A stretch of DNA of 64,000 nucleotides from CAZNPL01 sp964574815 (GTDB lineage: Bacteria; Planctomycetota; Phycisphaerae; UBA1845), in NCBI GenBank assembly GCA_964574815.1, contig CAZNPL010000013.1, positions 62,001 to 126,000 of the forward strand. Reading direction: 5' to 3'. Below are positions 23,903 to 33,115 of this stretch, one piece after another. The position numbers and the translations under genes were made by a program. Positions within the stretch are counted from its first letter, which is position 1; each line of letters starts with the position of its first letter. The notes under the pieces are model-generated. The model worked only from the letters and a program-made list of their open reading frames with translations. It was not told where the DNA came from and ran no database searches.

Positions 23903-25843
23903 ATGACTGGTGCCTCAATGAGCACGAATGGTCGAACCCTATCGAGACGATGGCTGGCATTCCTGTGGAGCCGGGCGGAGGGCCTGTTGGATGACCCGCT
24001 CCGGCGGCCGCCCAATCGGCGCTTGGCCGGTGCGGCGAGAATTGGCCTTCCGGGGATGAGCAGATTCTTTGCCTCGGCTACGGTCCTGTGCCTGACCGCC
24101 GCGGTCGTCGCCCAGAACCCCTCTCCGAAGCCGTTACCCGGCCCCTTGGAAGGACGGGTGTTTGATCCTTCGGACCGGTATGTGATCGAGGGTGCAGCCG
24201 TCGCCGTCGCGAAGGCGGGCATGGCGAACATCATGTGCCGTCCAGGCAGGTCGGCCGAACGCATGCTGGGTATCTTCTTCCTTCCGATGGATGAAGAGCA
24301 GCGAGCGCAATGGCACGGGCAAACGGATCGGATTACGGGCAAAACCATGTCCGACAGCCGCGGCCGGTTCCACATCGACGGACTGGAATCCGGCGTGTTC
24401 AACGTGGTGGCCGCCCACCCCGAGCACGGGATCGGCGTCGTCGCGAGAGTCGAAGTGACGGCCCATGACCGCTGGGTCGAGGTCGTGCTCGAACCTCCGA
24501 CCTACATCCGCTGCGCGATCCACGGCATAGAGGGACCTGGAAGTCCCTGCGCGATGATCAAGCACCGGGGACCCTGGCCATGGCAGGAGGGAATGAATCC
24601 CGAATCGCTGGGCCCGCGGGCGTCACGAGAGATAAGTGTGTCGGCGAACCCCTGCGCGGCGGAAGGTTGGTTCCACGCGGGCCCTCTGCCGGCGGGCGGT
24701 GAATGGGAGGTGACCGTCTTCGGACAGGACCTCGACAGCACTTCCGGCATCCCGTTTATCGTGGTTCCGGTTGCCGCTGTCGCCGGAGAAACGACTACGG
24801 TGGAAATCGATCTGAACAGTGGCGTCGGACTATCGGGGTACATTGTCGACGAATTCGACCAACCGCTGCCCCGAGTCGTTGTCACCGCATCTCTGATTGC
24901 TGGTGACGGCCCGCCGCTGCGCATGTCCGTGGCTTCGGATGAGGAAGGTCTCTACGTGTTCCAAGGCCTGCCTCCCGCCGAGTACGAACTGACGGGACGG
25001 CGTTGGCCCGTTCCTCAGAGTTTTCCTACGCCGAAAGTTCCGCGCGATGTCGGTTTCACGCGCATTGTCGAGGTCTCGTCCGAAGGTGAGCAATGGGGGT
25101 TTGATGTCGTCGTTTCGGAAGACCCGTGTGACATCGCACCAGATCTCCTCCCGGAAGTGGACGTCTCGGGACTGTTCCAGTTCTCCATTGCGCCGCATGC
25201 ACTCGGTGAGTTCGTCGACCAGTTGATTGCATGCCCGAGCGAGGATGCCGCCGATTACAAGTTGCGCATCATCGGAATGGACGCCATCGACCACCTGGCA
25301 CGCGTGTATGACAGGGCGGAGGAGAGCATACGCCGCCGCATTCAGAAACTGGCCGAACATATTTACTTCGCTAACAACGTGCCCGCTCCGTACGGTTATC
25401 TCGGGTTCTCGGTCTATTTCCCTGACAGCCTTGGACGTGACCTGCCGCTTGAAGCGGGTACTCGGGCGATCGGCGTGGGAGCTGTCACGGCGGGAAGCCC
25501 CGTCGCCGTCGCCGGTCTGCGCAGCGGGGACGTCATCGTTGCGGTCGACGGCCTGGGCTTCGGAGAAGAACTCAGCGTCAATGACATCCTGGATTATCTC
25601 AGAGAGTTTGAGCCGGGAGAAGTTGTCACCGTCGAGTTTTATCGCGATCGCGAGCTGTACGAAACCGACGTCGAAGTGGGATATCGCCCCGTCTATGACT
25701 ACAACGCCGTCCGTAACCAAACGGCCGGGTTTGCGGATGACTACCTGCAGGCATGTCTGGAGTTCCCGCGGTGGTGGAAATGGATGTTCGGAACCGAGCT
25801 CGACGAATCTGCTCGGCAATACTCGCCACTCGCGGATGAATAG
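23903..25843 (+). CDS. Carboxypeptidase-regulatory-like and PDZ domain protein
   Basis: A 646-aa probably exported protein. After a basic stretch, a hydrophobic segment (FFASATVLCLTAAVVAQ) at about residues 55-71 is the likely signal. Two beta-sandwich regions follow that resemble carboxypeptidase regulatory-like domains: LEGRVFDPSDRYVIEGAAV with SRGRFHIDGLESGVFNV, and GLSGYIVDEFDQPLPRVVV with EGLYVFQGLPPAEYEL. A PDZ domain near the C-terminus reads TAGSPVAVAGLRSGDVIVAVDGL. No protease catalytic domain is seen. The start is uncertain: ATG 23903 or 23918 gives a long N-terminus, while ATG 24056 would put the signal first but has no ribosome-binding site. Confidence 0.72.
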   Translation: MTGASMSTNGRTLSRRWLAFLWSRAEGLLDDPLRRPPNRRLAGAARIGLPGMSRFFASATVLCLTAAVVAQNPSPKPLPGPLEGRVFDPSDRYVIEGAAVAVAKAGMANIMCRPGRSAERMLGIFFLPMDEEQRAQWHGQTDRITGKTMSDSRGRFHIDGLESGVFNVVAAHPEHGIGVVARVEVTAHDRWVEVVLEPPTYIRCAIHGIEGPGSPCAMIKHRGPWPWQEGMNPESLGPRASREISVSANPCAAEGWFHAGPLPAGGEWEVTVFGQDLDSTSGIPFIVVPVAAVAGETTTVEIDLNSGVGLSGYIVDEFDQPLPRVVVTASLIAGDGPPLRMSVASDEEGLYVFQGLPPAEYELTGRRWPVPQSFPTPKVPRDVGFTRIVEVSSEGEQWGFDVVVSEDPCDIAPDLLPEVDVSGLFQFSIAPHALGEFVDQLIACPSEDAADYKLRIIGMDAIDHLARVYDRAEESIRRRIQKLAEHIYFANNVPAPYGYLGFSVYFPDSLGRDLPLEAGTRAIGVGAVTAGSPVAVAGLRSGDVIVAVDGLGFGEELSVNDILDYLREFEPGEVVTVEFYRDRELYETDVEVGYRPVYDYNAVRNQTAGFADDYLQACLEFPRWWKWMFGTELDESARQYSPLADE

Positions 25844-25923
25844 AAACCCCCGCGGAAACGGGTTGCCCGTAGGTCCTGGCGGTGAATCGGCGGCACGGCG
25901 GGCGATCACGCCGGCACGTCGCG

Positions 25924-26385
25924 TCAAGTCTCGTCGGGCTTGAACGTCCAGATGTGGGCCGCAGTCTGATAGTCCAGGATCTCGTGCGATTCAAAATAAA
26001 GCGGAATCTCGGTCTCCGCCGTCTTGGGTGAATCGCTGCCGTGAACGAGGTTGTACGTCTTGCTCACACCGAAGTCGCCGCGGATCGTGCCGGGCTCGGC
26101 CTCGTATCCGAACGTCTTGCCCATCAGTTTGCGGGCGATGTCGATGCAGCCGTTGCCGGCCAGGACCATCACCACGACTGGTCCACTGGTAATGTAATCG
26201 ATCAGCGGCGGATAAAACGGTTTGCCCTTGTGCGGGGCGTAGTGCCGCTCGGCCAGCTCGCGCGAGATCTGTATCAGCTTCATGGCCGCGACGGTGAGGC
26301 CCTTGTCTTCAAAACGCTGGGTGATTCGGCCGATGAGCCGGCGCTGGACGCAGTCGGGCTTGAGGATGATCAGGGTCTTTTCCAC
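25924..26385 (-). CDS. ndk: Nucleoside diphosphate kinase
   Basis: Transfers the terminal phosphate from ATP to other nucleoside diphosphates in the cytoplasm. 153 aa. The active-site histidine lies in NLVHGSDSPKTAETEI and the N-terminus EKTLIILKPDCVQRRLIG matches the family. The start is a GTG at 26385 with AGGAAAG six nt upstream. The upstream genes on the same strand are the URO-D family gene, a lipoprotein gene and ffh, which may form one transcription unit. It is convergent with the PDZ protein gene. Confidence 0.97.
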   Translation of the reverse strand: MEKTLIILKPDCVQRRLIGRITQRFEDKGLTVAAMKLIQISRELAERHYAPHKGKPFYPPLIDYITSGPVVVMVLAGNGCIDIARKLMGKTFGYEAEPGTIRGDFGVSKTYNLVHGSDSPKTAETEIPLYFESHEILDYQTAAHIWTFKPDET

Positions 26386-26516
26386 AGTTTACTTTCCTCA
26401 CTCGTTGTGATCGCAGTTGGGAACGCAATCGGCCTCTTGCCTGCCTGAGCGAATGCTCCCCCACCGTTTCCTTCAGAAAGGAAGGGGCACCCCGGCGCCA
26501 CTCACAAGGGGCGACG

Positions 26517-27509
26517 CTACAGGTTCTCCACCGCCTGGCGGACGGCCTTCAGGTTGGCGATTGGTACCCGATCCGGGTCGTACGTACAACCCGGAGCAAT
26601 GATCATGGGGCGATCGCCGGCCTGGGCGACCGCGTCGCGAACCTCCGCGGCACAGGCCTCGGGCGTGCCCTCCGCCAGCGTGGTCAAATTATCGACGCCG
26701 CCACACGGAACGGGCTTCAGATCGGGAGCGACCTTCGCAATCGGCGGGCCGGAGCCTCGGTCGGCCCAATGCAGAACGTGGACGGGGTACCGCGTGAATC
26801 GCTCGAAATTCAATGCCTCTCCGCAGACGTGCAGGATGTTGAACGTGCCCTGGGCCGCACCCTCGAGTATGCGCAGATCGGCGTCTTTCACGATTGCGTC
26901 ATAAGTGCCGGGACCGTTTGCGGCCATGTCCACCCATTCGTCGCGAACGGAGAAGTAGATCCCGTCGGCACCGGCCTCGATGCAAGCTCGGGCGAAGTTG
27001 GCCAGCGTCTCGGCGATTACGTTCAGAGCGTCGGCCACCGCAGCACGATCCTCGGCGATGAGCTGTTCGATGACGCGGCCGGGCGGATCATCCTCGATCG
27101 AGGCCCCGCCGGCCCGCGGGACATAAGGCCCCTCGCGCACCAGCCGGCGCAGCGTGGCCCAGGTGTTGAAGACGGTCGTCGCCATCGGAACCTCGCCGTT
27201 CAGTTGGCCGGCAAGCGCTTGCAGAGTCGCGAGATGCTGCGCGAACTGGGCGTGGTCCCCTTCCAGAGGGCGCAGTGCCTTGAGCTGATCGACCGAGCGA
27301 ATCGTCTCGTCACATGGATAACCCAGGTCGTACATTACTTTGAGAAAATCCAGGTCGTGCGCGTTCAGGTGGTTCAGGTGAGCATCGACCGCCGCCGAGC
27401 CGGCCCGCTGGTCCGCGGAAAAGTGATACCAGAAGCTGACCGGCGGCCGATCCGGCTGCCGGCCTGCAAGCACGGCTGAAATTCGCTCTGATTTCGTCAT
27501 GGCATTCAT
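26517..27509 (-). CDS. Uroporphyrinogen decarboxylase (URO-D) family protein
   Basis: A 330-aa TIM-barrel protein of the URO-D superfamily. Features are the N-terminus TKSERISAVLAGRQPDRPPVSFW, a central EAGADGIYFSV strand, NILHVCGEALNFERF, and the late APGCTYDPDRVPIANLKAV, a GC-type metal-site region typical of the MtaA/cobamide-methyltransferase-like branch. These features differ from true HemE, so haem biosynthesis is unlikely. Members act as methyl transferases or are uncharacterised. ATG 27509 or 27500 could be the start. It sits between a lipoprotein gene and ndk. Confidence 0.82.
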   Translation of the reverse strand: MNAMTKSERISAVLAGRQPDRPPVSFWYHFSADQRAGSAAVDAHLNHLNAHDLDFLKVMYDLGYPCDETIRSVDQLKALRPLEGDHAQFAQHLATLQALAGQLNGEVPMATTVFNTWATLRRLVREGPYVPRAGGASIEDDPPGRVIEQLIAEDRAAVADALNVIAETLANFARACIEAGADGIYFSVRDEWVDMAANGPGTYDAIVKDADLRILEGAAQGTFNILHVCGEALNFERFTRYPVHVLHWADRGSGPPIAKVAPDLKPVPCGGVDNLTTLAEGTPEACAAEVRDAVAQAGDRPMIIAPGCTYDPDRVPIANLKAVRQAVENL

Positions 27510-27566
27510 GTCAAATGAAACGGCTGCAGGGCACGCCGCTTGCCGGGAGTGCGGCCAAGGCGTTCC

Positions 27567-28139
27567 TCAGAACGCGTCAGCGGCGGCCTGCAATTCCGAG
27601 ATCCCGTGACGGGATCGCTCCAGTTCGTCCTCGATTGTTCCGTATTCAAGCCCGGCGGGAGGAGCCACACGCACCCCGGCCCAGTGTTGCTGCAGGAGAT
27701 CGGCCACATCGTGAACCGACTCGACCTTGTCAATCGCCTTATGCGGCAGCGGCGGCGGGCCGGCGCGGTTTGGATTCGCTCCGCAGTGGCGCAGCATGCC
27801 CCTGATGACAACGATGTCCGGGTCGCCGTCACGAGGCGGCACCGGCGGCCCGGTGGCGATCAGCTCACCCTCTTCGTAGCGGAAAATCCGCAGCCCTCGA
27901 TCGCAGATGACGACTTGATCGGTACGACTAACGGAGCTCCCCGCTTCGATGCCGACAATCGGCGGGCGGCCGAACGCCGGATCCTCCGATTCCCACCACA
28001 CGATTTCACCCTGCTGCGTGGGCGCGTGAACGGAAAGCCACATCTTCTTTTCCTGGGAGCAGCCGAGAACGGCGCATGCTGAGACCCCCGCGAAAAAAAC
28101 GATCGGTCGAAAGAGAAATCGCCTTTCGGGTCCGCTCAT
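27567..28139 (-). CDS. Lipoprotein, unknown function
   Basis: A 190-aa predicted lipoprotein. A basic start and hydrophobic run end in a lipobox (PIVFFAGVSACAVLGC). The mature part is about 165 residues with no domain I recognise; it carries a beta-rich segment (GLRIFRYEEGELIATG) and a helical C-terminus. The start overlaps the ffh stop by 4 nt (ATGA), so translation is coupled to ffh although no functional link is known. Confidence 0.72.
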   Translation of the reverse strand: MSGPERRFLFRPIVFFAGVSACAVLGCSQEKKMWLSVHAPTQQGEIVWWESEDPAFGRPPIVGIEAGSSVSRTDQVVICDRGLRIFRYEEGELIATGPPVPPRDGDPDIVVIRGMLRHCGANPNRAGPPPLPHKAIDKVESVHDVADLLQQHWAGVRVAPPAGLEYGTIEDELERSRHGISELQAAADAF

Positions 28140-29569
28140 CGGCGCTTTCGCTTTTTGCGACGGTCCTTCTTGGAGAGGACGCGTTTGCTGGCGCCCGGCT
28201 TCTTCTTGAACTTGGGCATCATGCCGCCGGATATGCCCGTCCGGGCCAACTGCGTGCCGAACTTCATGCGCTGCATCATCGACATGCCGGCCATCGGCTT
28301 CATCACGTCGCGCATCATGGTGAACTGCTTGACGACGGCGCTGACGTCCTTCGGGTCGGTTCCGCTGCCGCGGGCGATGCGCCGCCGGCGAGACGCGTCG
28401 ATGACCGAGGGGTTGGACCGCTCCTTCTGCGTCATGGACATGACCACGGCTTCGATCTGCGTGAGCTCGCTGTCGTCAACGTCCATGTCGCCAATCTGGT
28501 CGCTGACGCCGGGGATCTTCTTGAGGATGTCCTTCATCGACCCCATCTTCTTCATCTTGCGAAGCTGCAAAACGAAGTCGTCGAGCGAGAACTTGCCCGA
28601 CGCCATCCGCTTCTCGAGATGGGCGGCCTCCTCCGCGTCGTACTGCTCCTGAGCCTTCTCGACGAGCGAAAGAACGTCGCCCATGCCGAGGATGCGGCCG
28701 GCGATGCGGTCCGGATGGAACGGCTCGATGGCGTCGAGCTTCTCGCCAACGCCCATGAACTTGATGGGCTTGCCGGTGACGCGCTTGGCACTCAGCGCAG
28801 CGCCGCCGCGGGTGTCGCTGTCAAACTTGGTGAGGATCAGCCCGTCGATCTCAAGGCGCTCGTTGAAGGCCTTGGCCGTCGCCACCGCGTCCTGACCGGT
28901 CATCGCGTCCAGAACCAGGTAGATCTGGTCCGGCGTCGTGGTCGAGGCCACCTTGGCAATCTCGGCCATCAGCTCATCGTCGATGGCCAGCCGGCCAGCG
29001 GTGTCGAGAATGACCACGTCGCGGTCGCTCTTCTTGGCCTCCCTAATGCCGTTGCGGCAGACCTTGACCGGGTTCTGATGACCTCGCTCGGTGTAGACGG
29101 GGACGCCGACCTGCTCGCCGACGACCTCGAGCTGGTCAATGGCCGCCGGTCGCTTCAGGTCGGCCGCGACCATCATGGGACGCTTGGCCCGCGACATGAT
29201 CATGCGGGCCAACTTGCCACAGGTGGTGGTCTTACCGCTACCCTGCAAACCGGCCATCAGAATGACCGTCGGCCCCGGCGAGACGAACGGAATACGCGGA
29301 TCGACCGGCCCCATCAGCTCGACCAACTCGTCGTGGACGATCTTGATCATGACCTGGTCGGGCTTGAGGGTCTTGATGACCTCGGCACCGATCGCCTTCT
29401 GCTGGACGGACTCGCAGAACTCGTTGGCGACCTCGACGTTGACGTCGGCCTCGAGCAGAGCGGTCCGGACGGCCCGCATGGCCTCGGCGACGTTCTCCTC
29501 GCTGATGCGGCCGCGCCCGCGAAGATTGCGGAAGACGTCGTTGAATCGTTGGGTCAGTGTCTCAAACAT
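28136..29569 (-). CDS. ffh: Signal recognition particle protein Ffh
   Basis: GTPase of the signal recognition particle; binds signal sequences and SRP RNA and brings ribosomes to FtsY at the membrane. 477 aa from the ATG at 29569 (MFETLTQRFNDVFRNLRG); an in-frame ATG at 29596 would add nine residues. N domain, then G1 GLQGSGKTT, DLKRPAAIDQL, DTAGRLAIDDELM, TKFDSDTRGG, and a methionine-rich M domain (GMSMMQRMKFGTQLA) with a very basic tail. The SRP RNA gene was not found in the window. Confidence 0.97.
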   Translation of the reverse strand: MFETLTQRFNDVFRNLRGRGRISEENVAEAMRAVRTALLEADVNVEVANEFCESVQQKAIGAEVIKTLKPDQVMIKIVHDELVELMGPVDPRIPFVSPGPTVILMAGLQGSGKTTTCGKLARMIMSRAKRPMMVAADLKRPAAIDQLEVVGEQVGVPVYTERGHQNPVKVCRNGIREAKKSDRDVVILDTAGRLAIDDELMAEIAKVASTTTPDQIYLVLDAMTGQDAVATAKAFNERLEIDGLILTKFDSDTRGGAALSAKRVTGKPIKFMGVGEKLDAIEPFHPDRIAGRILGMGDVLSLVEKAQEQYDAEEAAHLEKRMASGKFSLDDFVLQLRKMKKMGSMKDILKKIPGVSDQIGDMDVDDSELTQIEAVVMSMTQKERSNPSVIDASRRRRIARGSGTDPKDVSAVVKQFTMMRDVMKPMAGMSMMQRMKFGTQLARTGISGGMMPKFKKKPGASKRVLSKKDRRKKRKRR

Positions 29570-29910
29570 GCCTGGTTTTCCCGGGTCTTTCGTCACATCT
29601 TTGTAAGGAGGGACGCCGGCCCGGTCAACAATTCGGGCGTGTACCGGACCAGATTAAGTGCACGACACTTTCAGCGGAAGAGATGCGTCTGATCCGAGCC
29701 GCGACCGTGAGGGAGCGGAAGAACGCTCCTGGTGTTCTGGGCGTGTCCCATCCTTATCGGTGATCTAAGAATGTAGTGACGTACCCCGCCTAAACTGGAA
29801 CGCACCCGGACGGATGTGTTTCCAAGCGCGGATCGGTCGCGGTAGTCAAGCCTGAAGGGATGGGCTACCATCGTGGCGACCGAAGGGGGGCGAGAAGGAC
29901 GGGCCGATAC
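29570..29910. other. Divergent promoter region with dispersed repeat
   Basis: Gene-free 341 bp between ffh (minus) and the PHP phosphatase (plus). It should hold both promoters. It includes the repeat described at 29691-29719. Confidence 0.4.
29691..29719. repeat. Dispersed planctomycete-type repeat
   Basis: GATCCGAGCCGCGACCGTGA and the following GGGAGCGG form a short GC-rich element. Its minus-strand translation reads PLPHGRGSD, a string I recall as a recurrent spurious peptide in planctomycete genomes. This is recollection and was not searched. It is seen once in this window. Confidence 0.4.
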
Positions 29911-30738
29911 ATGAAGCTGTTCGACCAGCATTTGCACTCCAAGTTCTCGTTTGACTCCAAGACAGAGCCGATCGACAACGTCCGGCGGGCGGTGGAACTC
30001 GGGCTGGCCGGCCTGACGTTCACCGAACACTACGACACGCATCCGGACGAGTGGGAGGGCTGCGTGTACGACGACGAGCCGTACACCGAGGCCCTCGCCC
30101 GCTGCCGCGACGAGTTCGGCGACCGCATCTTCATCGGCAAGGGGATCGAGATCGACTACCAGCGCGACAACATGCCGGCCATCATCGACTTCCTCGACTC
30201 TCGGCCGTTCGACATGGTCATCCTGAGCATCCACTGGTCGGCAGGCCGCCCAATCCACCTGCGAAACGTCTGGGACGGACGCGATCCCAGCGCGGTGACG
30301 CGCGAGTACCTCGAGTCGGTCCTGGAGGCCGTACGCTATTGCGAAGACCTGCACGCCAGGCGCGGCCGGGTTTTCGACGTGCTCGGCCACCTGGACTTCG
30401 CCAAGCGGTATTCCGACCGATTCCTGGGCTCCGTGCACGTGGCCGACCACATGGACGTGATCGACGAGATTCTGCAAGCGTGCCTTTCGGCCGACATCGT
30501 TCCCGAGGTCAACACATCGACGCTGCGCAGCGGGCTGCGCGAGCCGATGCCCGGCCCGGCGATCGTCAAGCGTTACGCGGAACTCGGCGGCAAGATGATG
30601 TCGCTAGGCTCGGACGCCCACAAAGCCGACCAAATCGCCTCCGGCCTCGAAGAAGCCGCGGCGATGCTGCAAGACGCGGGGATCAGCCAGACCGCGGTTT
30701 TCCAAAAGCGCGAGCGGGGCGCGCAAGACCTTGCTTAG
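29911..30738 (+). CDS. PHP-domain phosphatase (histidinol-phosphatase-like)
   Basis: A 275-aa metal-dependent phosphoesterase of the PHP superfamily. Metal ligands are recognisable in DQHLHSKFSFD, FTEHYDTH, GIEIDY, the histidine of SIHW, DVLGHLDFAKRY and SLGSDAH, in the HisK order. These suggest histidinol-phosphate phosphatase activity, though the family includes other phosphoesterases. No other his genes are nearby. ATG at 29911 is chosen because the metal-binding motif starts right after it. It is convergent with the UbiD gene. Confidence 0.85.
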   Translation: MKLFDQHLHSKFSFDSKTEPIDNVRRAVELGLAGLTFTEHYDTHPDEWEGCVYDDEPYTEALARCRDEFGDRIFIGKGIEIDYQRDNMPAIIDFLDSRPFDMVILSIHWSAGRPIHLRNVWDGRDPSAVTREYLESVLEAVRYCEDLHARRGRVFDVLGHLDFAKRYSDRFLGSVHVADHMDVIDEILQACLSADIVPEVNTSTLRSGLREPMPGPAIVKRYAELGGKMMSLGSDAHKADQIASGLEEAAAMLQDAGISQTAVFQKRERGAQDLA

Positions 30739-30821
30739 GAAACGGGATCGCACGCCATCGCTCCACTCTGACTCCTGTCTCCTTACCGCCCCAGCTTCCG
30801 CCGGGCCGGCGCCCGTCCGAA

Positions 30822-32330
30822 TCAACCTTCAAGCCCGAACTCACGCCATCGCTCTGTTGCTCTTGTCTTGATCTCCTCACTCATTCGGATGATGGGTGGG
30901 TAGTCCCGCACTTGGCCTTCGCCGGGGATCTTTCGGGTGGCATCGACGCCGATCTTGCCGCCGGCGCCTTCATACGGGGCGGCGTGGTCCAGGATGTCCA
31001 CCGGGCCGTCCACGATCATCGTGTCGCGCCGCCAGTCGACGTTGGCGCACATGTGGAACAAGACCTCCTGCTCGTCGTGCACGTTCACGCCCTCGTCCAC
31101 CACCACGATCATCTTGCTGAACATCATCTGCCCGGCACCCCAGATGCTGCTCATCACCTTACGAGCCTGATACGGATAATGCTTCGCGATCTTGATGAAC
31201 ACGCAGTTATGAAACGCGCCGAACATCGGCAGCGAATAGTCGATGATGTCCGGGATCAGCATCCGCAGCAGCGGCAGGAAGACACGCTCGGTGCACTTGC
31301 CCAGATAATAATCCTCGTGCGGTGGCAGCCCGACGATCGTCGTCGGATAGATCGGATCGCTGCGGTGCGTAATCGCAGTCACGCGAAAGACCGGATAGGG
31401 GCCGGGCATCGAATAGAACCCGGTGTGGTCGCCGAATGGCCCCTCCACGATCGTCTCTTCCGGATCGACGTAGCCCTCGATGACGATCTCGGCGCTGGCC
31501 GGAACCTCCATCTCGATCGTCTTGCACGGAACCAGTTCGATGCCCGTGCCGTTGAGAAAACCGGCGAACATCAGCTCGCTCACGTCCGGCGGCAGCGGGC
31601 ACGTGGCCGCATACGGCAGAACCGAATTGCCGCCGAGCACGATCGCCAGCGGCATCCGCTGGCCGCGGGCACGGTACTTTCGGAAATGGCGGGCGCCGTC
31701 ATGGTGCATGTGCCAGTGCATCGCCGTCATCTTCGGCTCGAAAATCTGCACCCGGTACATGCCGACGTTGCGCTCGCCCGAATCGGGATCCTTTGTATAG
31801 ATGCCGCCGAAGGTGATGTACCGCCCCCCATCCTCGGGCCAGCACTGAATGATCGGCAGGTCGAACAGGTCGGCGTCGTCGGTGCGGACAACCTCCTGGC
31901 AGATGCCGCGCCTCACGACCTTGGGCCCGAAGCCCGCGATCTTCACCAGATCGGGGATCCGCTTCATCTTGTCCATCAGGGTCGTCGGAATCTCCGGCTT
32001 GACGAGGGCCTGGACGCGGTTGGCCAGTTGCTCAAAAGACTCGCACCCCAACGCGAGGCGCATGCGCTCGTAACTGCCGAACAGGTTGATCCCGACCGGA
32101 ATCCTGCTGCCCTTGACGCTTTCGAAGAGCAGTCCGTGCCCGCCGCGGCGGCCGTGAATCGGGTCGAATTCCGGCGGCGGGACGTCACCGGCCGCCGGCG
32201 ATTTACTGACCCGATCGGCGATCTCGGTGATCTCCAGGATCGGGTCCACCTCGGCCGGCACACGCTTGAGTTGTCCGCGGCGGTCCAGTTCTTCAACAAA
32301 GGAACGCAGATCGGGGAATGGCACGGGCAC
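30822..32330 (-). CDS. UbiD-family prenylated-FMN decarboxylase
   Basis: A 502-aa (de)carboxylase of the UbiD family, which uses prenylated flavin made by a UbiX protein. Visible motifs include the N-terminus PDLRSFVEELDRRGQLKRV, the metal/flavin region NVGMYRVQIF, MHHDGARHFRKYRARGQRMP, the catalytic glutamate stretch EETIVEGPFGDHTGFYS and VDEGVNVHDEQEV. In quinone-making bacteria it acts on 4-hydroxybenzoate or the futalosine intermediate; the substrate here is not determinable. Start GTG at 32330 or 32324 follows GGGAGG. No ubiX gene is near. Confidence 0.93.
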   Translation of the reverse strand: MPVPFPDLRSFVEELDRRGQLKRVPAEVDPILEITEIADRVSKSPAAGDVPPPEFDPIHGRRGGHGLLFESVKGSRIPVGINLFGSYERMRLALGCESFEQLANRVQALVKPEIPTTLMDKMKRIPDLVKIAGFGPKVVRRGICQEVVRTDDADLFDLPIIQCWPEDGGRYITFGGIYTKDPDSGERNVGMYRVQIFEPKMTAMHWHMHHDGARHFRKYRARGQRMPLAIVLGGNSVLPYAATCPLPPDVSELMFAGFLNGTGIELVPCKTIEMEVPASAEIVIEGYVDPEETIVEGPFGDHTGFYSMPGPYPVFRVTAITHRSDPIYPTTIVGLPPHEDYYLGKCTERVFLPLLRMLIPDIIDYSLPMFGAFHNCVFIKIAKHYPYQARKVMSSIWGAGQMMFSKMIVVVDEGVNVHDEQEVLFHMCANVDWRRDTMIVDGPVDILDHAAPYEGAGGKIGVDATRKIPGEGQVRDYPPIIRMSEEIKTRATERWREFGLEG

Positions 32331-32454
32331 TCGCCTCCCAGGACGGTAACGGGGGTGATCCGGTTACAGGCCCGGGATTGTAGCGGCTGCAGTCCTCGAT
32401 GGCACGGGTCGGCGCGAACCTGGCAAAGCATTCAGCGCGGGTACAGAATGAAGC

Positions 32455-32578
32455 GGGTGCCATGGGCAAGCGCAGCCGCGGCAGCGGTGGAGCTTGTCCG
32501 TGCGGTCCCCACGGGCAATCGCAGCACGGGCAACGCCGATCCAGCCCGAGTGCTGGATCGGCGTTGCCCATGGCACCC
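32455..32578. repeat. 124-bp element with 15-bp terminal inverted repeats
   Basis: The ends are perfect inverted copies: GGGTGCCATGGGCAA at 32455-32469 and TTGCCCATGGCACCC at 32564-32578. Inside lies an 18-bp perfect hairpin (GGGCAACGCCGATCCAGC at 32528-32545 against 32552-32569). The same 15-mer, extended to GCG, recurs at 61753. The element lies between ubiD and the DUF1579 gene and contains no gene. It looks like a non-autonomous palindromic repeat (REP or MITE-like). Confidence 0.7.
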
Positions 32579-32605
32579 AACTCACCGGCTCGGCGGGTTG
32601 ACGAC

Positions 32606-33115
32606 TCACGCCCGCTTGTAGTGAATCTCCATGCACTTCATCTCAGCCCCCTGCTCACCCTTGAAGTACATCTCCATCACATGTTCATCGGGGCCGAGCG
32701 CCTTGATCACCGACCGCTTGGTCATCGGCTTGCCGCTCCCCGGGTCGGTCATGGAGCCTTCCATGTTATAGCTGTCCGACGCCGGATCGTGCTGCCCGCG
32801 TTCGAGCTGAAAGAACGTGGCCATCGAGTCGATCCAGAACCCCTCGTAGCGCTTGTCGATGGTGTTATAGCCCCAAAATCCCTTGCCCTCGAACATTCCC
32901 GAATCGTCCTTGTACTCCTCCTGGAGGAACCGCCCGCCGAGCACCATGGTGTTCACCATCGTTCCCTGCGAGACATGCGGCTCACCGCTCGGGTCCATCC
33001 ACATCTTCACTTCAGCCCGCCAGGTTCCCTCAAACCGGGCGATCGACTCGTGCTCCGACCCCGTCTCGGCCGCCGGCGCGCATGCGTCCACCATTTTCTT
33101 TGCGTCTGTTGTCAT
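32606..33115 (-). CDS. DUF1579 domain protein
   Basis: A 169-aa protein of the DUF1579 family, whose members have a lipocalin-like barrel and unknown function. Features are HESIARFEGTWRAEVKMW near the N-terminus and GRFLQEEYKDDSGMFEGKGFWGYNTIDKRY in the middle, the typical conserved core. ATG at 33115 has GGAGG eight nt upstream. It has no signal peptide. It is divergent from the following ECF sigma gene. Confidence 0.85.
   Translation of the reverse strand: MTTDAKKMVDACAPAAETGSEHESIARFEGTWRAEVKMWMDPSGEPHVSQGTMVNTMVLGGRFLQEEYKDDSGMFEGKGFWGYNTIDKRYEGFWIDSMATFFQLERGQHDPASDSYNMEGSMTDPGSGKPMTKRSVIKALGPDEHVMEMYFKGEQGAEMKCMEIHYKRA

Noticed and set aside
28076..29692. A 538-codon plus-strand frame over ffh
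   Set aside because: It is antisense to the complete, conserved ffh gene and has no motif.
30051..32621. An 856-codon plus-strand frame over the PHP and UbiD genes
   Set aside because: It overlaps two well-supported genes in another frame or strand; GC-rich codons keep the frame open by chance.
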